Assembly (NCBI RefSeq): GCF_007625075.1
Contig: NZ_QMIE01000017.1
Coordinates: 1-64,000, forward strand
Source of the DNA: Oceanidesulfovibrio indonesiensis
GTDB taxonomy: Bacteria; Desulfobacterota; Desulfovibrionia; Desulfovibrionales; Desulfovibrionaceae
Direction: 5' to 3'
DNA: 64,000 bases
Each line of letters opens with the position of its first letter. The first letter of the stretch is position 1. A model generated the notes under the pieces. The model saw only the letters and a list, made by a program, of their open reading frames with translations. It did no database searches and had not been told where the DNA came from. The position numbers and the translations under genes are program-made. This document shows positions 27,223-37,751 of this stretch, piece after piece.

Positions 27223-28464
27223 ATGCGTAGAAGGGTAGTCGTCACAGGACTTTCCGCGATCACTCCCGTTGGCAATGATCTTGAGACCAGCTGGCGCAAC
27301 ATCGTGGCCGGCGTATCCGGAATCGGGCCCATCACCCGCTTCGACACCACGGAACACGCCACCAAGATTGCCGGCGAGGTCAAAGACTTCGATCCCGAAC
27401 CGTTCGTGCACAAAAAACTCGCACGGCGGCTGGAGCGCTTCACCCTCTACGCAATGGCCTGCGCGCAGATGGTGATCAAGGACTCCGGGCTTGAAATAAC
27501 CGAAGAAAACGCACCCCGCATCGGCACACTGCTCGGCTGCGGCCTGGGCGGCCTCGAAACCATCGAGGAAAGCCACGCCAAGCTGGTGAACGAAGGCCCG
27601 AAGCGGATTTCCCCGTTCTTCATCCCCGTGCTCATCTCCAACATGGCGCCGGGCATGGTCTCAATCGATCTGAAGACCAGGGGACCGAACTACGTGACAA
27701 CCTCGGCCTGCGCCTCCGGCCTGCACGGCATCGGCACCGCGTTCTCCGAGATCCTCCTCGGCCGCGTGGACGCCATGGTCACAGGCGGCACCGAGTCCAC
27801 CATCACCCCTCTGGCCATTGCCGGCTTCAATGCCTGCAAAGCGCTTTCCACCCGCAACGACGATCCCACGAAAGCCTCCAGGCCCTTCGATAAGGACCGC
27901 GACGGTTTCGTGATGGGCGAAGGCTGCGGCCTGCTGCTCCTGGAGGAGCTTGAGCACGCCAAGGCCCGAGGCGCCAGGATATACTGCGAACTCGTGGGCT
28001 TCGGCGCGTCCTCGGACGCCTTCCACATGACCGCCCCCCCGGAAGACGGCGCCGGCATGGCCCTGTCCATGGAAAACGCCATGCGCGACGCCGGCGTGCA
28101 GCTTGAGGAGGTCGATTCCATCAACGCGCACGCCACATCCACGCCGCTCAACGACAAGTCGGAGACCGTCGCGCTCAAGCGCGTTTTCGGCGAACACGCC
28201 AAGAATCTGCATATCACGGCGAATAAATCCATGACCGGTCACCTCCTCGGAGCGGCCGGCGGCGCCGAGGCCGTCTTCAGCGCCATGACGCTGCATCACG
28301 GCATTGTGCCCCCCACCATCAACCTCGAAACCCCCTCCGAGGATTGCGACCTCGACTATACCCCGCAGAAAGCCCTGGAGCAGCAGATGAACTACGTGCT
28401 CTGCAACTCCTTCGGCTTTGGCGGCACAAACGCCTCTCTGCTGTTCAAGCGATACGCGGAGTAG
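27223..28464 (+). CDS. fabF: 3-oxoacyl-ACP synthase II (FabF)
   Basis: 413 aa. Elongation condensing enzyme of fatty acid synthesis. Catalytic C163 in TTSACASGLHGIG, with His in NAHATSTPLND and in NKSMTGHLLGAAGG, and the terminal NSFGFGGTNASLLF. The frame opens far upstream, but the ATG at 27223 begins the conserved MRRRVVVTGLSAITPVG and has GAGG before it. Confidence 0.97.
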   Translation: MRRRVVVTGLSAITPVGNDLETSWRNIVAGVSGIGPITRFDTTEHATKIAGEVKDFDPEPFVHKKLARRLERFTLYAMACAQMVIKDSGLEITEENAPRIGTLLGCGLGGLETIEESHAKLVNEGPKRISPFFIPVLISNMAPGMVSIDLKTRGPNYVTTSACASGLHGIGTAFSEILLGRVDAMVTGGTESTITPLAIAGFNACKALSTRNDDPTKASRPFDKDRDGFVMGEGCGLLLLEELEHAKARGARIYCELVGFGASSDAFHMTAPPEDGAGMALSMENAMRDAGVQLEEVDSINAHATSTPLNDKSETVALKRVFGEHAKNLHITANKSMTGHLLGAAGGAEAVFSAMTLHHGIVPPTINLETPSEDCDLDYTPQKALEQQMNYVLCNSFGFGGTNASLLFKRYAE

Positions 28465-28500
28465 GTCCCTCCAACGCAAACAGCCTCAAGGACAGATCCA

Positions 28501-29739
28501 ATGGAAGAGCTTTTTCTCGCAGATGCCCAGGTAGCCCACGCCGTCCAGCAGGAGATCGATCGCCAGATCGGCAACCTCGAGCTCATCGCCTCGGAGAACT
28601 TCACCTCCGCCGCGGTGCGCCAGACCATGGGCAGCTGTCTGACCCACAAGTACGCGGAAGGATACCCCGGAAAGCGCTACTACGGCGGGTGCGAGTTCGT
28701 TGACGTGGCGGAAGACATCGCCCGCGACCGCGTGCGCGAACTCTTCGGCGCGGAGTACGCCAACGTCCAGCCCCACTCCGGTTCCCAGGCGAACATGGCG
28801 TGCTACTTCGGCGCCCTCTCGCCCGGCGACACCATCCTCGGCATGGACCTCTCACACGGCGGCCATCTCACCCACGGCAGCCCGGTGAACTTCTCCGGCA
28901 AGCTCTTCAATATCGTGTTCTACGGCGTGGACCGCGAGACCAAGGAGATCGACTACGAGCAGGTGCGCGCACAGGCCCGGGAGCACAAGCCCAAGCTCAT
29001 CGTGGCCGGCGCCAGCGCCTACCCGCGGACCATCGACTTCGCCAGGTTCCGCGCCATCGCGGACGAAGTGGACGCCAAACTCATGGTGGACATGGCCCAC
29101 ATCGCCGGCCTTATCGCGGCTGGGCTGCACCCTACCCCCATCGGCCACGCGCACTTCACCACCTCCACCACGCACAAGACCCTGCGCGGGCCCCGCGGCG
29201 GCATGATCCTGTCTTCCGAAGAGTTCGGCAAGACATTGAACTCACAGATTTTCCCGGGCATTCAGGGCGGCCCGCTCATGCACGTCATCGCGGCCAAGGC
29301 CGTGGCTTTCGGCGAGGCCCTCAAACCCGAGTTCAAGGAGTACCAGGCACAGGTCGTCAAGAACGCCCAGGTCCTGGCCAGGACCCTCATGGACGGCGGC
29401 TTTGACCTCGTTTCCGGCGGCACGGACAACCACATGATGCTGGTGGACCTGACCAACAAAGACATCACCGGCAAGGACGCCGAGGAGGCCCTGGACAAGG
29501 CCGCCATCACCGTGAACAAGAACACCGTGCCCTTCGAGACGAGAAAGCCCTTCATCACCTCGGGCGTGCGTCTTGGCACACCGGCGCTGACCACACGCGG
29601 AATGGACGAAGGCGACATGGTCAAGGTTGGCGGATGGATAGTTGACGTGCTGAAAAACACTGGCAACGAGACGCGTCTCGGCGAAATCCGCAAGGACGTG
29701 CAGTGCTTCTCTCGCACCTTCCCGCTCTTCGCCTGGTAA
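28501..29739 (+). CDS. glyA: Serine hydroxymethyltransferase
   Basis: 412 aa PLP enzyme interconverting serine and glycine with tetrahydrofolate. The PLP lysine is K226 in [13 protein letters not shown]; also [12 protein letters not shown] near the N-terminus, [16 protein letters not shown]-type segment ([16 protein letters not shown]) and the THLVLVDL-equivalent [10 protein letters not shown]. Lies 36 bp after fabF in the same orientation, and is followed by the dCMP deaminase-like gene after 22 bp. Confidence 0.98.
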   Translation: MEELFLADAQVAHAVQQEIDRQIGNLELIASENFTSAAVRQTMGSCLTHKYAEGYPGKRYYGGCEFVDVAEDIARDRVRELFGAEYANVQPHSGSQANMACYFGALSPGDTILGMDLSHGGHLTHGSPVNFSGKLFNIVFYGVDRETKEIDYEQVRAQAREHKPKLIVAGASAYPRTIDFARFRAIADEVDAKLMVDMAHIAGLIAAGLHPTPIGHAHFTTSTTHKTLRGPRGGMILSSEEFGKTLNSQIFPGIQGGPLMHVIAAKAVAFGEALKPEFKEYQAQVVKNAQVLARTLMDGGFDLVSGGTDNHMMLVDLTNKDITGKDAEEALDKAAITVNKNTVPFETRKPFITSGVRLGTPALTTRGMDEGDMVKVGGWIVDVLKNTGNETRLGEIRKDVQCFSRTFPLFAW

Positions 29740-29761
29740 CGACAGACAGAAGGCTTCTGCA

Positions 29762-30289
29762 ATGAACGAACGCGACGCCATCGTCCCCCCTCTGGAAGCA
29801 GGCGGACGCCTGCCCTGGCCGCAGTATTTCCTGCGCATCTGCTTCCTCGTCGCCGAACGCTCCACCTGCCTGCGGCGCAAGGTGGGGGCGGTGGCCGTCC
29901 GCGACAAGCGCATCCTCGCCACGGGCTACAACGGCGCGCCCACCAATGTGGCCCACTGCCTGGACGTCGGCTGCCTGCGCGAGCAGCTGGGCGTGCCTTC
30001 CGGCCAGCGCCACGAGATTTGCCGCGGCCTGCACGCCGAGCAGAACGTCATCGTCCAGGCCGCCATTCACGGCGTGTCCATCAAGGACTCGGACATTTAC
30101 TGCACCACGCAGCCGTGCCTCATCTGCTCCAAGATGCTCGCCAACTGCGGCGTGCGGAACATTTATTACGCCGAATCCTATCCTGACGAGTTGGCCGAGC
30201 AGATGCTCGGCGAAGCCGGCATCCACTTCGAACGTATGCAACTCGAGACGTTTCTCGAATCCGACGCCGACGAGAACGACGCCTCCTGA
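29762..30289 (+). CDS. Deoxycytidylate deaminase-like protein (ComEB/dCMP deaminase family)
   Basis: 175-aa zinc deaminase. The active-site motif is HAEQN (zinc-binding H91, catalytic E93) with PCLIC (C119, C122) as the other ligands. The insert [15 protein letters not shown]-type region ([19 protein letters not shown]) matches dCMP deaminases. Converts dCMP to dUMP for dTTP synthesis. Between glyA and ribD, an order common in this group. Confidence 0.92.
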   Translation: MNERDAIVPPLEAGGRLPWPQYFLRICFLVAERSTCLRRKVGAVAVRDKRILATGYNGAPTNVAHCLDVGCLREQLGVPSGQRHEICRGLHAEQNVIVQAAIHGVSIKDSDIYCTTQPCLICSKMLANCGVRNIYYAESYPDELAEQMLGEAGIHFERMQLETFLESDADENDAS

Positions 30290-30311
30290 CCGCATGCAAA
30301 GGGCCCCGGCC

Positions 30312-31514
30312 ATGGACCAGCGCCTCCACTTTCCTGCGCTCGGAGCGCTCTATCCCCCGGACCCGGACTCCCCTGCCGGCGAACGCGCCTGTTTTGCCGC
30401 CGCCTTGCGCGAGGCCGATCGCGGCCGCTTCGCCACAGCGCCAAACCCGTGCGTAGGCGCCGTGCTCGCCACACGCGATGGCATTCTGGCCCGCGGTTAC
30501 CACGTTGCTCCCGGACAGCCGCATGCAGAGGTCATGTGCCTCAAAGACGCCCGGGACAAAGGTGTCGATCCTTCCCGCGCCACCATGTTCGTCACCCTGG
30601 AGCCCTGCAACCACATGGGCCGCACGCCGCCGTGCACCCGCGCCATACTGGAATCCGGGGTGCGCAGCGTGGTGGTGGGACATCCCGACCCCAATCCCAA
30701 TGTTGCCGGCGGTGGTCTCGCCTTTTTGCGGGAAAACGGCGTGAACGCCCGCTACAGCGAGGACCCGGACGTGCGCCAGGCTTGCGCGGACAGTCTCGCC
30801 GACTTCCTCGTCTGGGTCGGGAGCGACCTGCCCTACGTCGTCCTCAAGCTCGCCTCCACGCTGGACGGCCGCATCGCCACGCGCACAGGCCATTCGCAAT
30901 GGATCACCGGACCGGAAGCCCGGCGCGAAGTCCACGAACTCCGCCGCTGCGTGGATGCCGTGCTTGTGGGCGGAGGCACCTTCCGCGAGGACGACCCGCA
31001 GTTGACGCACAGGCTGTCTGAACACGTCGCGCCCCTTGACGAAACAGCCGGGGATGCACATGCATTGAAACAGCCGCTCGCCGTGGTCGCGACCGCTACG
31101 CTGCCGAATCCGGGTAATACATGCCGCCTGCTGTCGGAACGGCCGGGACAGACCGTGTTCCTTACCCCGCCTGACGTGGCGGCGTCCGCTGAGGCCGAAG
31201 CCCTTGCACAATGTGGGGCGCGAGTCGTTCCGGCGCCGGACATGGCCGAGGGCCTCAAACGCTTGCGCGCAGAGTTGGGTGTACACCACGTGCTGTGCGA
31301 AGGCGGAGGCGGGCTCGGCCTGTCGCTGCTGGAAGCCGGTCTGGTCCACGAACTGCGGCTGCACATGGCTCCCAAACTGTTGGGCGATGCCAAGGCCCGG
31401 CCGCTGTTTGCCGGGCGTTCGTCCGAGCGCATGGACGATGCGCTGGGCATGCGGCTCACCGACGCGCGAACCGCCGGAAGCGATCTGCTGCTCACTTTCC
31501 GACCCAAGGAATAG
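30312..31514 (+). CDS. ribD: Bifunctional riboflavin biosynthesis deaminase/reductase
   Basis: 400 aa. The N-terminal deaminase domain has HAEVMCLKDA and PCNHMGRTPPCT (zinc site); the C-terminal reductase domain starts near PYVVLKLASTLDGRIATRTG and has the RRCVDAVLVGGGTFREDDP and LCEGGGGLGLSLLEAGLV signatures. Two steps of riboflavin synthesis after GTP cyclohydrolase II. ATG 30312 (AAAGGG upstream) is preferred over 30294. Confidence 0.95.
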   Translation: MDQRLHFPALGALYPPDPDSPAGERACFAAALREADRGRFATAPNPCVGAVLATRDGILARGYHVAPGQPHAEVMCLKDARDKGVDPSRATMFVTLEPCNHMGRTPPCTRAILESGVRSVVVGHPDPNPNVAGGGLAFLRENGVNARYSEDPDVRQACADSLADFLVWVGSDLPYVVLKLASTLDGRIATRTGHSQWITGPEARREVHELRRCVDAVLVGGGTFREDDPQLTHRLSEHVAPLDETAGDAHALKQPLAVVATATLPNPGNTCRLLSERPGQTVFLTPPDVAASAEAEALAQCGARVVPAPDMAEGLKRLRAELGVHHVLCEGGGGLGLSLLEAGLVHELRLHMAPKLLGDAKARPLFAGRSSERMDDALGMRLTDARTAGSDLLLTFRPKE

Positions 31515-31519
31515 ATACA

Positions 31520-32206
31520 ATGTTCACCGGACTCGTACAGGGCACAGGCCGCATCGCCCGCCTGGAAAATCTCGGCGGGCAGACCCGCCTCACCGTGGAA
31601 CCGCAGTTCAACATGACGGACATCGTCCTCGGCGAGTCCATTGCGGTCAACGGCGCGTGCCTCACCGTCGAACGCGCCGAAAACACGCCGACGGGCCGCG
31701 GCGCGAAGTTCTCCGCCTATGCCTCGGCCGAGACCCTCTCCACCACCGCGCTCGGCGCGCTCAAACCTGGCGCCACGGTCAACCTGGAGCGCGCCCTGGC
31801 CCTGGGCGACCGCCTCGGAGGCCATCTGGTGAGCGGCCACGTGGACTGCATCGCCACTGTGGCGTCGATCGAAAAGGCAGGCGAATCAACTGTCTTCCGG
31901 CTGGAATACCCGACCGCATTCGGCTCCCAGGTCGTGGCCAAGGGCTCCGTGGCCCTGGACGGCGTGAGCCTCACCGTGAACCGTTGCGGCTCCGATTTTC
32001 TCACGGTGAACATCATACCGGCCACAATGGCCGAGACCACCATTGCTCAGTGGCGGACAGGCTCGGCAGTAAACATGGAGACCGACCTCATCGGAAAGTA
32101 TGTGGAACGCATGCTCAAGGCCTGGTCCGGACAAGAACATGCAGACGAAAACAACAACAGTTCCAGCAACATATCCATGGATTTTCTGCGCAAACATGGG
32201 TTTTGA
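31520..32206 (+). CDS. ribE: Riboflavin synthase alpha subunit
   Basis: 228 aa, starts [10 protein letters not shown] as in the family, with two lumazine-binding repeats; the second begins near [26 protein letters not shown] and [12 protein letters not shown] are the paired repeat motifs, and [14 protein letters not shown] marks the first-repeat end. Dismutates two lumazines to riboflavin. AAGGA precedes the ATG, within 6 bp of the ribD stop. The last ~20 residues, Asn/Ser-rich, form a tail. Confidence 0.96.
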   Translation: MFTGLVQGTGRIARLENLGGQTRLTVEPQFNMTDIVLGESIAVNGACLTVERAENTPTGRGAKFSAYASAETLSTTALGALKPGATVNLERALALGDRLGGHLVSGHVDCIATVASIEKAGESTVFRLEYPTAFGSQVVAKGSVALDGVSLTVNRCGSDFLTVNIIPATMAETTIAQWRTGSAVNMETDLIGKYVERMLKAWSGQEHADENNNSSSNISMDFLRKHGF

Positions 32207-32211
32207 TACTC

Positions 32212-32264
32212 CTGCGGGACTGTGATAGGAAGATGACCCTTCCCGCAGCGGCGCAGCCGCGCCG
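32212..32264 (+). promoter_or_regulatory. Tandem hairpins in the ribE-ribBA spacer
   Basis: CTGCGGGA (32212-32219) pairs with TCCCGCAG (32241-32248); CGGCGC (32249-32254) pairs with GCGCCG (32259-32264) around AGCC. No T-run follows. The 150-bp spacer lacks the conserved elements of an FMN riboswitch. Possibly an mRNA processing or attenuation site; role unknown. Confidence 0.35.
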
Positions 32265-32356
32265 GACACGATGCGCCCCGACCCGCGGTGCGCACCAATG
32301 AACGCCCCCTTCCGCCACCTGAATCCGACGGAAGAGACGAAGATAAGGAAACGTAC

Positions 32357-33598
32357 ATGCCTATCGTAAGTGCCGAAGAGGCGATTGAAGAAATCAAGCA
32401 AGGACGCATGATCATTCTCGTGGACGACGAGGACCGCGAGAACGAAGGCGACCTGACCGTGGCCGCGGAGAAGGTCACGCCCGAGATCATCAACTTCATG
32501 GCTACCCACGGCCGGGGCCTCATCTGCCTGGCCATGGCGCCTTACCTCGTGGACAAGCTCGACCTGCCCATGATGGCCTCGACCAACAAGTCCAAGTTCG
32601 GCACGCCCTTCACCGTGTCCATCGAGGCTCGCCACGGAGTGACAACCGGCATCTCGGCATACGACCGCGCAACCACCATCCTCACCGCCGTGGGGGACGA
32701 CGCCAAGCCCGAGGACATCGTCACGCCCGGCCACATCTTCCCGCTCAAGGCGCGAAAGGACGGCGTGCTCGTACGCGCAGGCCAGACCGAAGGCAGCGTG
32801 GACCTGGCCCGCCTCGCCGGGCTCAAGCCCGCCGGCGTGATCTGCGAGATCATGCGCGAAGACGGCAACATGGCGCGCATGCCCGACCTCATCGAGTTCG
32901 CCAGGGAACACAACCTCAAAATCGCCACCATCCGCGACCTCATCCGTCTGCGCATGCACTCCGGCCACACTTCGGTGCATCGGGTGGAGGAGGCCTGCCT
33001 GCCTTCCTGCCACGGCGAGTTCAAGGCCATCGCCTTCGAGAGCGAAGTGGATGACCAGACGCACCTGGCCATTGTCAAAGGCGAGATCAACCCGGACGAA
33101 CCCACGCTGGTGCGCGTGCACAGCGAATGCCTGACCGGCGACGTGCTCGGCTCCACCCGCTGCGACTGCGGCGGCCAGCTCCAGTCCGCGCTGCGGATGA
33201 TCGAAGCCGAAGGCAGCGGCGTGCTTCTCTACATGCGCCAGGAGGGCCGCGGCATAGGCCTGGCCAACAAGATCCGCGCCTACGCCTTGCAGGACCAGGG
33301 CTACGACACAGTGGAGGCCAACGAGAAGCTCGGCTTCAAGGCAGACCTGCGCGACTATGGCATCGGCGCGCAGATCCTGAACAGCCTCGGCGTGCGCAAG
33401 ATGCGCCTGATGACCAACAATCCCAAGAAAATCGTGGGGCTGGAAGGCTACGGCATCGAGATCGTGGACCGCGTGCCCATCGAGATGAGCCCCTGCGACA
33501 CCAACGTGCATTACCTGCAGACCAAGAAAGACAAGCTCGGCCATCTGCTGCACCTCAACCAATGCAAAGCCGGCGGCGCAACCACCGCCGACGAGTAA
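32357..33598 (+). CDS. ribBA: Bifunctional 3,4-DHBP synthase / GTP cyclohydrolase II
   Basis: 413 aa. The N-terminal RibB domain has [16 protein letters not shown] and [17 protein letters not shown] plus the [20 protein letters not shown] segment. The C-terminal RibA domain has the zinc cysteines in [17 protein letters not shown] and [19 protein letters not shown], with [12 protein letters not shown] near the catalytic Arg/Tyr. It supplies both precursors of riboflavin. ATG 32357 has AAGGA upstream; the frame runs a little further up. Confidence 0.97.
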   Translation: MPIVSAEEAIEEIKQGRMIILVDDEDRENEGDLTVAAEKVTPEIINFMATHGRGLICLAMAPYLVDKLDLPMMASTNKSKFGTPFTVSIEARHGVTTGISAYDRATTILTAVGDDAKPEDIVTPGHIFPLKARKDGVLVRAGQTEGSVDLARLAGLKPAGVICEIMREDGNMARMPDLIEFAREHNLKIATIRDLIRLRMHSGHTSVHRVEEACLPSCHGEFKAIAFESEVDDQTHLAIVKGEINPDEPTLVRVHSECLTGDVLGSTRCDCGGQLQSALRMIEAEGSGVLLYMRQEGRGIGLANKIRAYALQDQGYDTVEANEKLGFKADLRDYGIGAQILNSLGVRKMRLMTNNPKKIVGLEGYGIEIVDRVPIEMSPCDTNVHYLQTKKDKLGHLLHLNQCKAGGATTADE

Positions 33599-33608
33599 GG
33601 ACGACGCC

Positions 33609-34079
33609 ATGCTCCATCTGAAAACCATCGAAGGGCAGCTGAACGCCTCCGGTCTGAAGTTCGCCCTGGTCGCGACCCGTTTCAACGACTTCATCGTGGA
33701 CAAGCTCGTTGGCGGCGCGGTGGACTACCTGGTGCGCCACGGCGCGAACCGCGAGGACATGACCCTGGTGCGCCTGCCCGGCGCCTTCGAAATGCCCGTG
33801 GTCGCCAAGAAGCTCGCCCAGAAAGGCGAGTACGACGCCATCATCTGCCTGGGCGCGGTCATCCGCGGCTCCACCCCGCATTTCGATTTCGTGGCCAATG
33901 AAGTCTCAAAGGGCCTTGCTCAGGTCGCTCTGGAGTCCGGCATACCCGTCGGCTTCGGCGTGCTCACCACAGACACCCTTGAGCAAGCCATCGAACGCGC
34001 CGGCTCCAAGGCCGGCAACAAAGGCGTCGAGGCGGCTTCCGCCGCTCTCGAAAGCGTGCGCGTGCTGGAGCAACTGTAA
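33609..34079 (+). CDS. ribH: 6,7-dimethyl-8-ribityllumazine synthase
   Basis: 156 aa, the normal length. Motifs: [54 protein letters not shown] with the catalytic His, and [23 protein letters not shown]. Condenses the RibA/RibD product with DHBP. It lies 10 bp after ribBA and 2 bp before nusB. Confidence 0.97.
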   Translation: MLHLKTIEGQLNASGLKFALVATRFNDFIVDKLVGGAVDYLVRHGANREDMTLVRLPGAFEMPVVAKKLAQKGEYDAIICLGAVIRGSTPHFDFVANEVSKGLAQVALESGIPVGFGVLTTDTLEQAIERAGSKAGNKGVEAASAALESVRVLEQL

Positions 34080-34081
34080 GC

Positions 34082-34576
34082 ATGGCAGACACTTGTCGCT
34101 CCCGCCATGGCGCGCGGGAGACTGCATTCCAGGTGCTCTATGGCCTGAGCTATTCCGGCGCGCCCACCGAAAAGGCGCTGGAAAAGGCTTTTGCCAAAGC
34201 CCCTGTGGCTCTCAAAGGCAAAGAGGTGGAACTCGTCTCCGATGAACCCTACCCCGAGCAGGATATTCAGGGGTTCGGCTGGGAGCTCACGCGCGGAGTA
34301 TGGGAAAAACGCGACGAGCTCGACGAGATCATCAACAGGTTCTCTCAGCACTGGCGGGTCAGCCGCATTGCGAAAATCGAGTTGACCATACTCAGACTCG
34401 CCGTCTACGAAATGCTCTACAGGGACGACGTGCCCACCAAGGTCGCGATCAACGAGGCCGTGGAGCTGTCCAAGCAATACGGCGACGAGAATTCCAAGGG
34501 ATTCGTGAACGGCATCCTGGATGCCGCGGCAAAGGCGCTCGAGCATGGTGAAATTGGGTTTCATCAAGGACGCTGA
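34082..34576 (+). CDS. nusB: Transcription antitermination factor NusB
   Basis: 164 aa. RHGARETAFQVLYGLSYSG near the start and VAINEAVELSKQYGDENSKGFVNGILD at the end are the classical NusB motifs. Binds boxA RNA with NusE/S10 in rRNA antitermination. Follows ribH directly, as in many bacteria. Its last 32 bp overlap the next gene. Confidence 0.96.
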   Translation: MADTCRSRHGARETAFQVLYGLSYSGAPTEKALEKAFAKAPVALKGKEVELVSDEPYPEQDIQGFGWELTRGVWEKRDELDEIINRFSQHWRVSRIAKIELTILRLAVYEMLYRDDVPTKVAINEAVELSKQYGDENSKGFVNGILDAAAKALEHGEIGFHQGR

Positions 34577-35093
34577 CCAAAGCCCCCCGGAACACGCCAG
34601 GGTTTACATCGCTCCTGCACCGGACGGAGCCAGCCCTGCCACCGAGGTGCGTTCCTGGCCCAACCGCGACGGCGAGCAGCTTTTCGAAATCGCCTTCATC
34701 GTGCCCCGCGGGGAAAAGCATCTGCACGCCTGGGTGGGCTTCATGGCCGAGACCCTGGACCGCATGGGCTGGGACCGCTGGTGGATAGACACTCTCTCCA
34801 TCTCGCAGGTGCTCAACCGCTATATCGTGGACGCTGTGCGGCAGTGGGGCGAGGCGTTCTGGCCATTGTACCAAAGGGACGCCGTGGCGCTCATCCAGGT
34901 TGGTCTGCAACGCGAGGACTTTCAGAACTGCGCCGAGAATTGGGCCAGGCAGTTTCCTCACGTGAGCGTGGATGACGAGTACGACTTTGAGCGCATCACC
35001 CTGGAACTTGAGGCCCAGGCCATGGAAGAACGCGCCAAACGCCGCTTCTTCGGGCTCCACCGACTATTGCACGCCAGAAACCGCACGAACTGA
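34545..35093 (+). CDS. Conserved-looking protein of unknown function between nusB and leuS
   Basis: 182 aa, cytoplasmic, no recognised domain. Tryptophan-rich centre (HAWVGFMAETLDRMGWDRWWID), then a helical C-terminus rich in Glu/Arg. Start ATG 34545, 32 bp inside nusB, with AAGG and GAG upstream; translational coupling to nusB is likely. The codon use matches neighbouring genes, so I treat it as real. No function is inferred. Confidence 0.75.
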   Translation: MVKLGFIKDADQSPPEHARVYIAPAPDGASPATEVRSWPNRDGEQLFEIAFIVPRGEKHLHAWVGFMAETLDRMGWDRWWIDTLSISQVLNRYIVDAVRQWGEAFWPLYQRDAVALIQVGLQREDFQNCAENWARQFPHVSVDDEYDFERITLELEAQAMEERAKRRFFGLHRLLHARNRTN

Positions 35094-35171
35094 CAGGTCC
35101 GCGGGCACCCGTCGCAGACCCTGCATATTCTGAAACCCGAGTTGAACGAAGCATACAAAGGACGAGACACC

Positions 35172-37682
35172 ATGGAGCCGTACGACTTCCAGGCCGTGGA
35201 AGAAAAATGGCAGAAACGTTGGGAAGTTTCCCGCGTGTTCGAATGCGAGAGCACCTCGGACAAGCCGAAGTACTATGTTCTCGAGATGTTTCCCTATCCC
35301 TCGGGACGCATCCACATCGGCCACGTCCGGGTCTACTCCATCGGCGACGTCCTTGCGCGGTTCAAACGCATGCACGGTTTCTCGGTTCTCCATCCCATGG
35401 GCTGGGACGCCTTCGGCATGCCGGCCGAAAACGCCGCCATCCAGCACGACACCCACCCCGCCAAATGGACCTACGAGAACATCGAGACCATGAAGGGACA
35501 GCTCATGCGCATGGGCTACTCCCTGGACTGGCGGCGCGAGGTGACCACCTGCGATCCCGGATACTACAAGTGGGAGCAGCTTTTTTTCATCAAGATGTGG
35601 GAACAGGGCCTCGTGTACCGCAGGAAGGCGCCGGTGAACTGGTGCGAAAAGTGCCACACCGTGCTGGCCAACGAGCAGGTCATCGACGGCCAGTGCTGGC
35701 GCTGCGATTCCATGGTGGAGCACAAGGAGCTCTCCCAGTGGTTCCTGCGCATCACCGCCTACGCCGAAGAGTTGCTGAGCGACCTGGACGCCTCCCTGGC
35801 ACAGGGCTGGCCGGAACGCGTGGTCGCCATGCAGCGCAACTGGATCGGCAAGTCCATAGGCGCCGAGATCGACTTCGGGATCGAGAACTCGGATGAGCGA
35901 ATCCGCGTCTTCACCACCCGGCCGGATACTCTGTTCGGCGCCACCTTCATGAGCCTCGCCGCCGAGCATCCCCTGGTGGAGCAGCTCGTGGCCGGCTCAG
36001 AGCGAGAGGCCGAAGTCAAAGCCTTCTGCAAAAAGGTCCGGGACATGGACCGCATAGCACGCACCGCCGACGACATGGAAAAAGAAGGCGTCTTCACCGG
36101 AGCGTACTGCGTCAACCCGATGAACGGCCGCCGCATGCCCATCTGGGTGGGCAACTTCGTGCTCATGGAATACGGCACCGGCGCCGTCATGGCCGTGCCC
36201 GCGCACGATCAGCGCGACTTCGAATTCGCCAGGAAGTACGATCTGCCCATCGAAGTCGTCATCACCCCCGAAGGCGAAACCCTTGATTCCGCCGCCATGG
36301 ATACGGCGTACAGCGATCCCGGCGTGCTCGTGAACTCCGGCGAGTTCGACGGCATATCCAATGAGGTCGCCAAGGGAAAAATCATCGATGCCCTGCAACA
36401 GCGCGGCATGGGCGAGAAGGCTGTGAACTACCGCCTTCGCGACTGGAACATCTCTCGCCAGCGTTACTGGGGCGCGCCTATCCCCGTGGTATACTGCGAG
36501 GAGTGCGGCTACCAGCCCGAAAAGCCCGAGAACCTGCCGGTGAAGCTGCCCCTGGACGTGAAGACCAAGGACGACGGCCGCTCCCCACTGCCCGAGGACG
36601 AAGACTTCATCAAGGCCGAGTGCCCCACATGCGGCGGCGCCGCCCGGCGCGAGACAGACACCATGGACACCTTCGTGGAGTCCTCCTGGTACTTCCTGCG
36701 CTATGCGGACGCGCAGAACGACGCCGAACCCTTCGACCGCGGCATCGTCTCCCGCTGGCTCCCTGTGGACCAGTACATCGGCGGCATCGAGCACGCCATC
36801 CTCCACCTGCTCTACTCGCGCTTCTTCGTGAAGGTCCTGCGCGACCTCGGCTACCTGGATTTCGACGAGCCCTTCGCCAACCTGCTCACCCAGGGCATGG
36901 TGCTCAAGGAAGGGGCCAAGATGTCCAAGTCCAAGGGCAACGTGGTCTCCCCGGACGACATGACCGCCAAGTACGGCGCGGACACCGTGCGGCTGTTCTG
37001 CCTCTTCGCCGCCCCGCCGGAGCGTGATCTGGACTGGTCCGACCAGGGCATCGAGGGCGCGTACCGCTTCGTGAACCGGCTCTGGCGCCTGGTGCTGGAC
37101 GGCCAGGAATCCCTCGTGACCATGGGGCCGTGCACGTCCACGGCGGCCGACTGCGAAGCCGCCTGCGACGCCGCTGACATAGCCAAGGAGCTGCGCCAGA
37201 AAGAGCACGCCACAGTGAAGAAGGTCGGCGACGATCTGACCGACAAGTTCCAGTTCAACACCGCCATCGCCGCGGTGATGGAGCTGGTGAACCTCATGTA
37301 CACGAGCCGCGACGCCCTGCAGCAGACCGAGGGCGGCCGCAGGGTCTTCTCCTCGGCCGTGGCCTCCACCGTGGTCATCCTCTCGCCCATCGTGCCGCAC
37401 ATCTGCGAAGAGCTCTGGGAACGCATGGGCCATGACACCCTGCTGGCCGAGGCAAACTGGCCCGCATACGACCCGGACGCCCTGGTGCTGGACACCGTGA
37501 CCGTTGTCGTGCAGGTGAACGGCAAGCTGCGCGGACGCATCGACGTGCCGGCAGACGCGACCAAGGAAGCCATCGAGGAGCAGGCGCTGGCCGAGCGCAA
37601 TGTCCAAAAACACCTCGAAGACAAGACTGTGCGCAAGGTCGTGGTCATCCCGGGCAAACTCGTCAACGTGGTCGCCACATAA
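35172..37682 (+). CDS. leuS: Leucyl-tRNA synthetase
   Basis: 836-aa class I synthetase. HIGH motif at 48-51 ([12 protein letters not shown]), KMSKS at 583-587, a CP1 editing domain containing [13 protein letters not shown] and [19 protein letters not shown], and CxxC zinc-type pairs in [13 protein letters not shown] and YCEECGY. Start ATG 35172 (AAAGGACGAG upstream) begins [17 protein letters not shown]. Followed by holA. Confidence 0.98.
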   Translation: MEPYDFQAVEEKWQKRWEVSRVFECESTSDKPKYYVLEMFPYPSGRIHIGHVRVYSIGDVLARFKRMHGFSVLHPMGWDAFGMPAENAAIQHDTHPAKWTYENIETMKGQLMRMGYSLDWRREVTTCDPGYYKWEQLFFIKMWEQGLVYRRKAPVNWCEKCHTVLANEQVIDGQCWRCDSMVEHKELSQWFLRITAYAEELLSDLDASLAQGWPERVVAMQRNWIGKSIGAEIDFGIENSDERIRVFTTRPDTLFGATFMSLAAEHPLVEQLVAGSEREAEVKAFCKKVRDMDRIARTADDMEKEGVFTGAYCVNPMNGRRMPIWVGNFVLMEYGTGAVMAVPAHDQRDFEFARKYDLPIEVVITPEGETLDSAAMDTAYSDPGVLVNSGEFDGISNEVAKGKIIDALQQRGMGEKAVNYRLRDWNISRQRYWGAPIPVVYCEECGYQPEKPENLPVKLPLDVKTKDDGRSPLPEDEDFIKAECPTCGGAARRETDTMDTFVESSWYFLRYADAQNDAEPFDRGIVSRWLPVDQYIGGIEHAILHLLYSRFFVKVLRDLGYLDFDEPFANLLTQGMVLKEGAKMSKSKGNVVSPDDMTAKYGADTVRLFCLFAAPPERDLDWSDQGIEGAYRFVNRLWRLVLDGQESLVTMGPCTSTAADCEAACDAADIAKELRQKEHATVKKVGDDLTDKFQFNTAIAAVMELVNLMYTSRDALQQTEGGRRVFSSAVASTVVILSPIVPHICEELWERMGHDTLLAEANWPAYDPDALVLDTVTVVVQVNGKLRGRIDVPADATKEAIEEQALAERNVQKHLEDKTVRKVVVIPGKLVNVVAT

Positions 37683-37751
37683 CCACTTCTCTCATCGGGC
37701 GGCGGCAAGGCCCTTGCCAGCGGCGGGTCACCCGCCGTATGCTGCCGCCCC

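Noticed and set aside
32207-32356. FMN riboswitch before ribBA
   Set aside because: Conserved FMN aptamer segments (such as the AGGGGCGG-type start) are absent.
31886-33703. A 605-codon minus-strand frame opposite ribE/ribBA
   Set aside because: Antisense of clearly conserved riboflavin genes; composition is that of a shadow frame.
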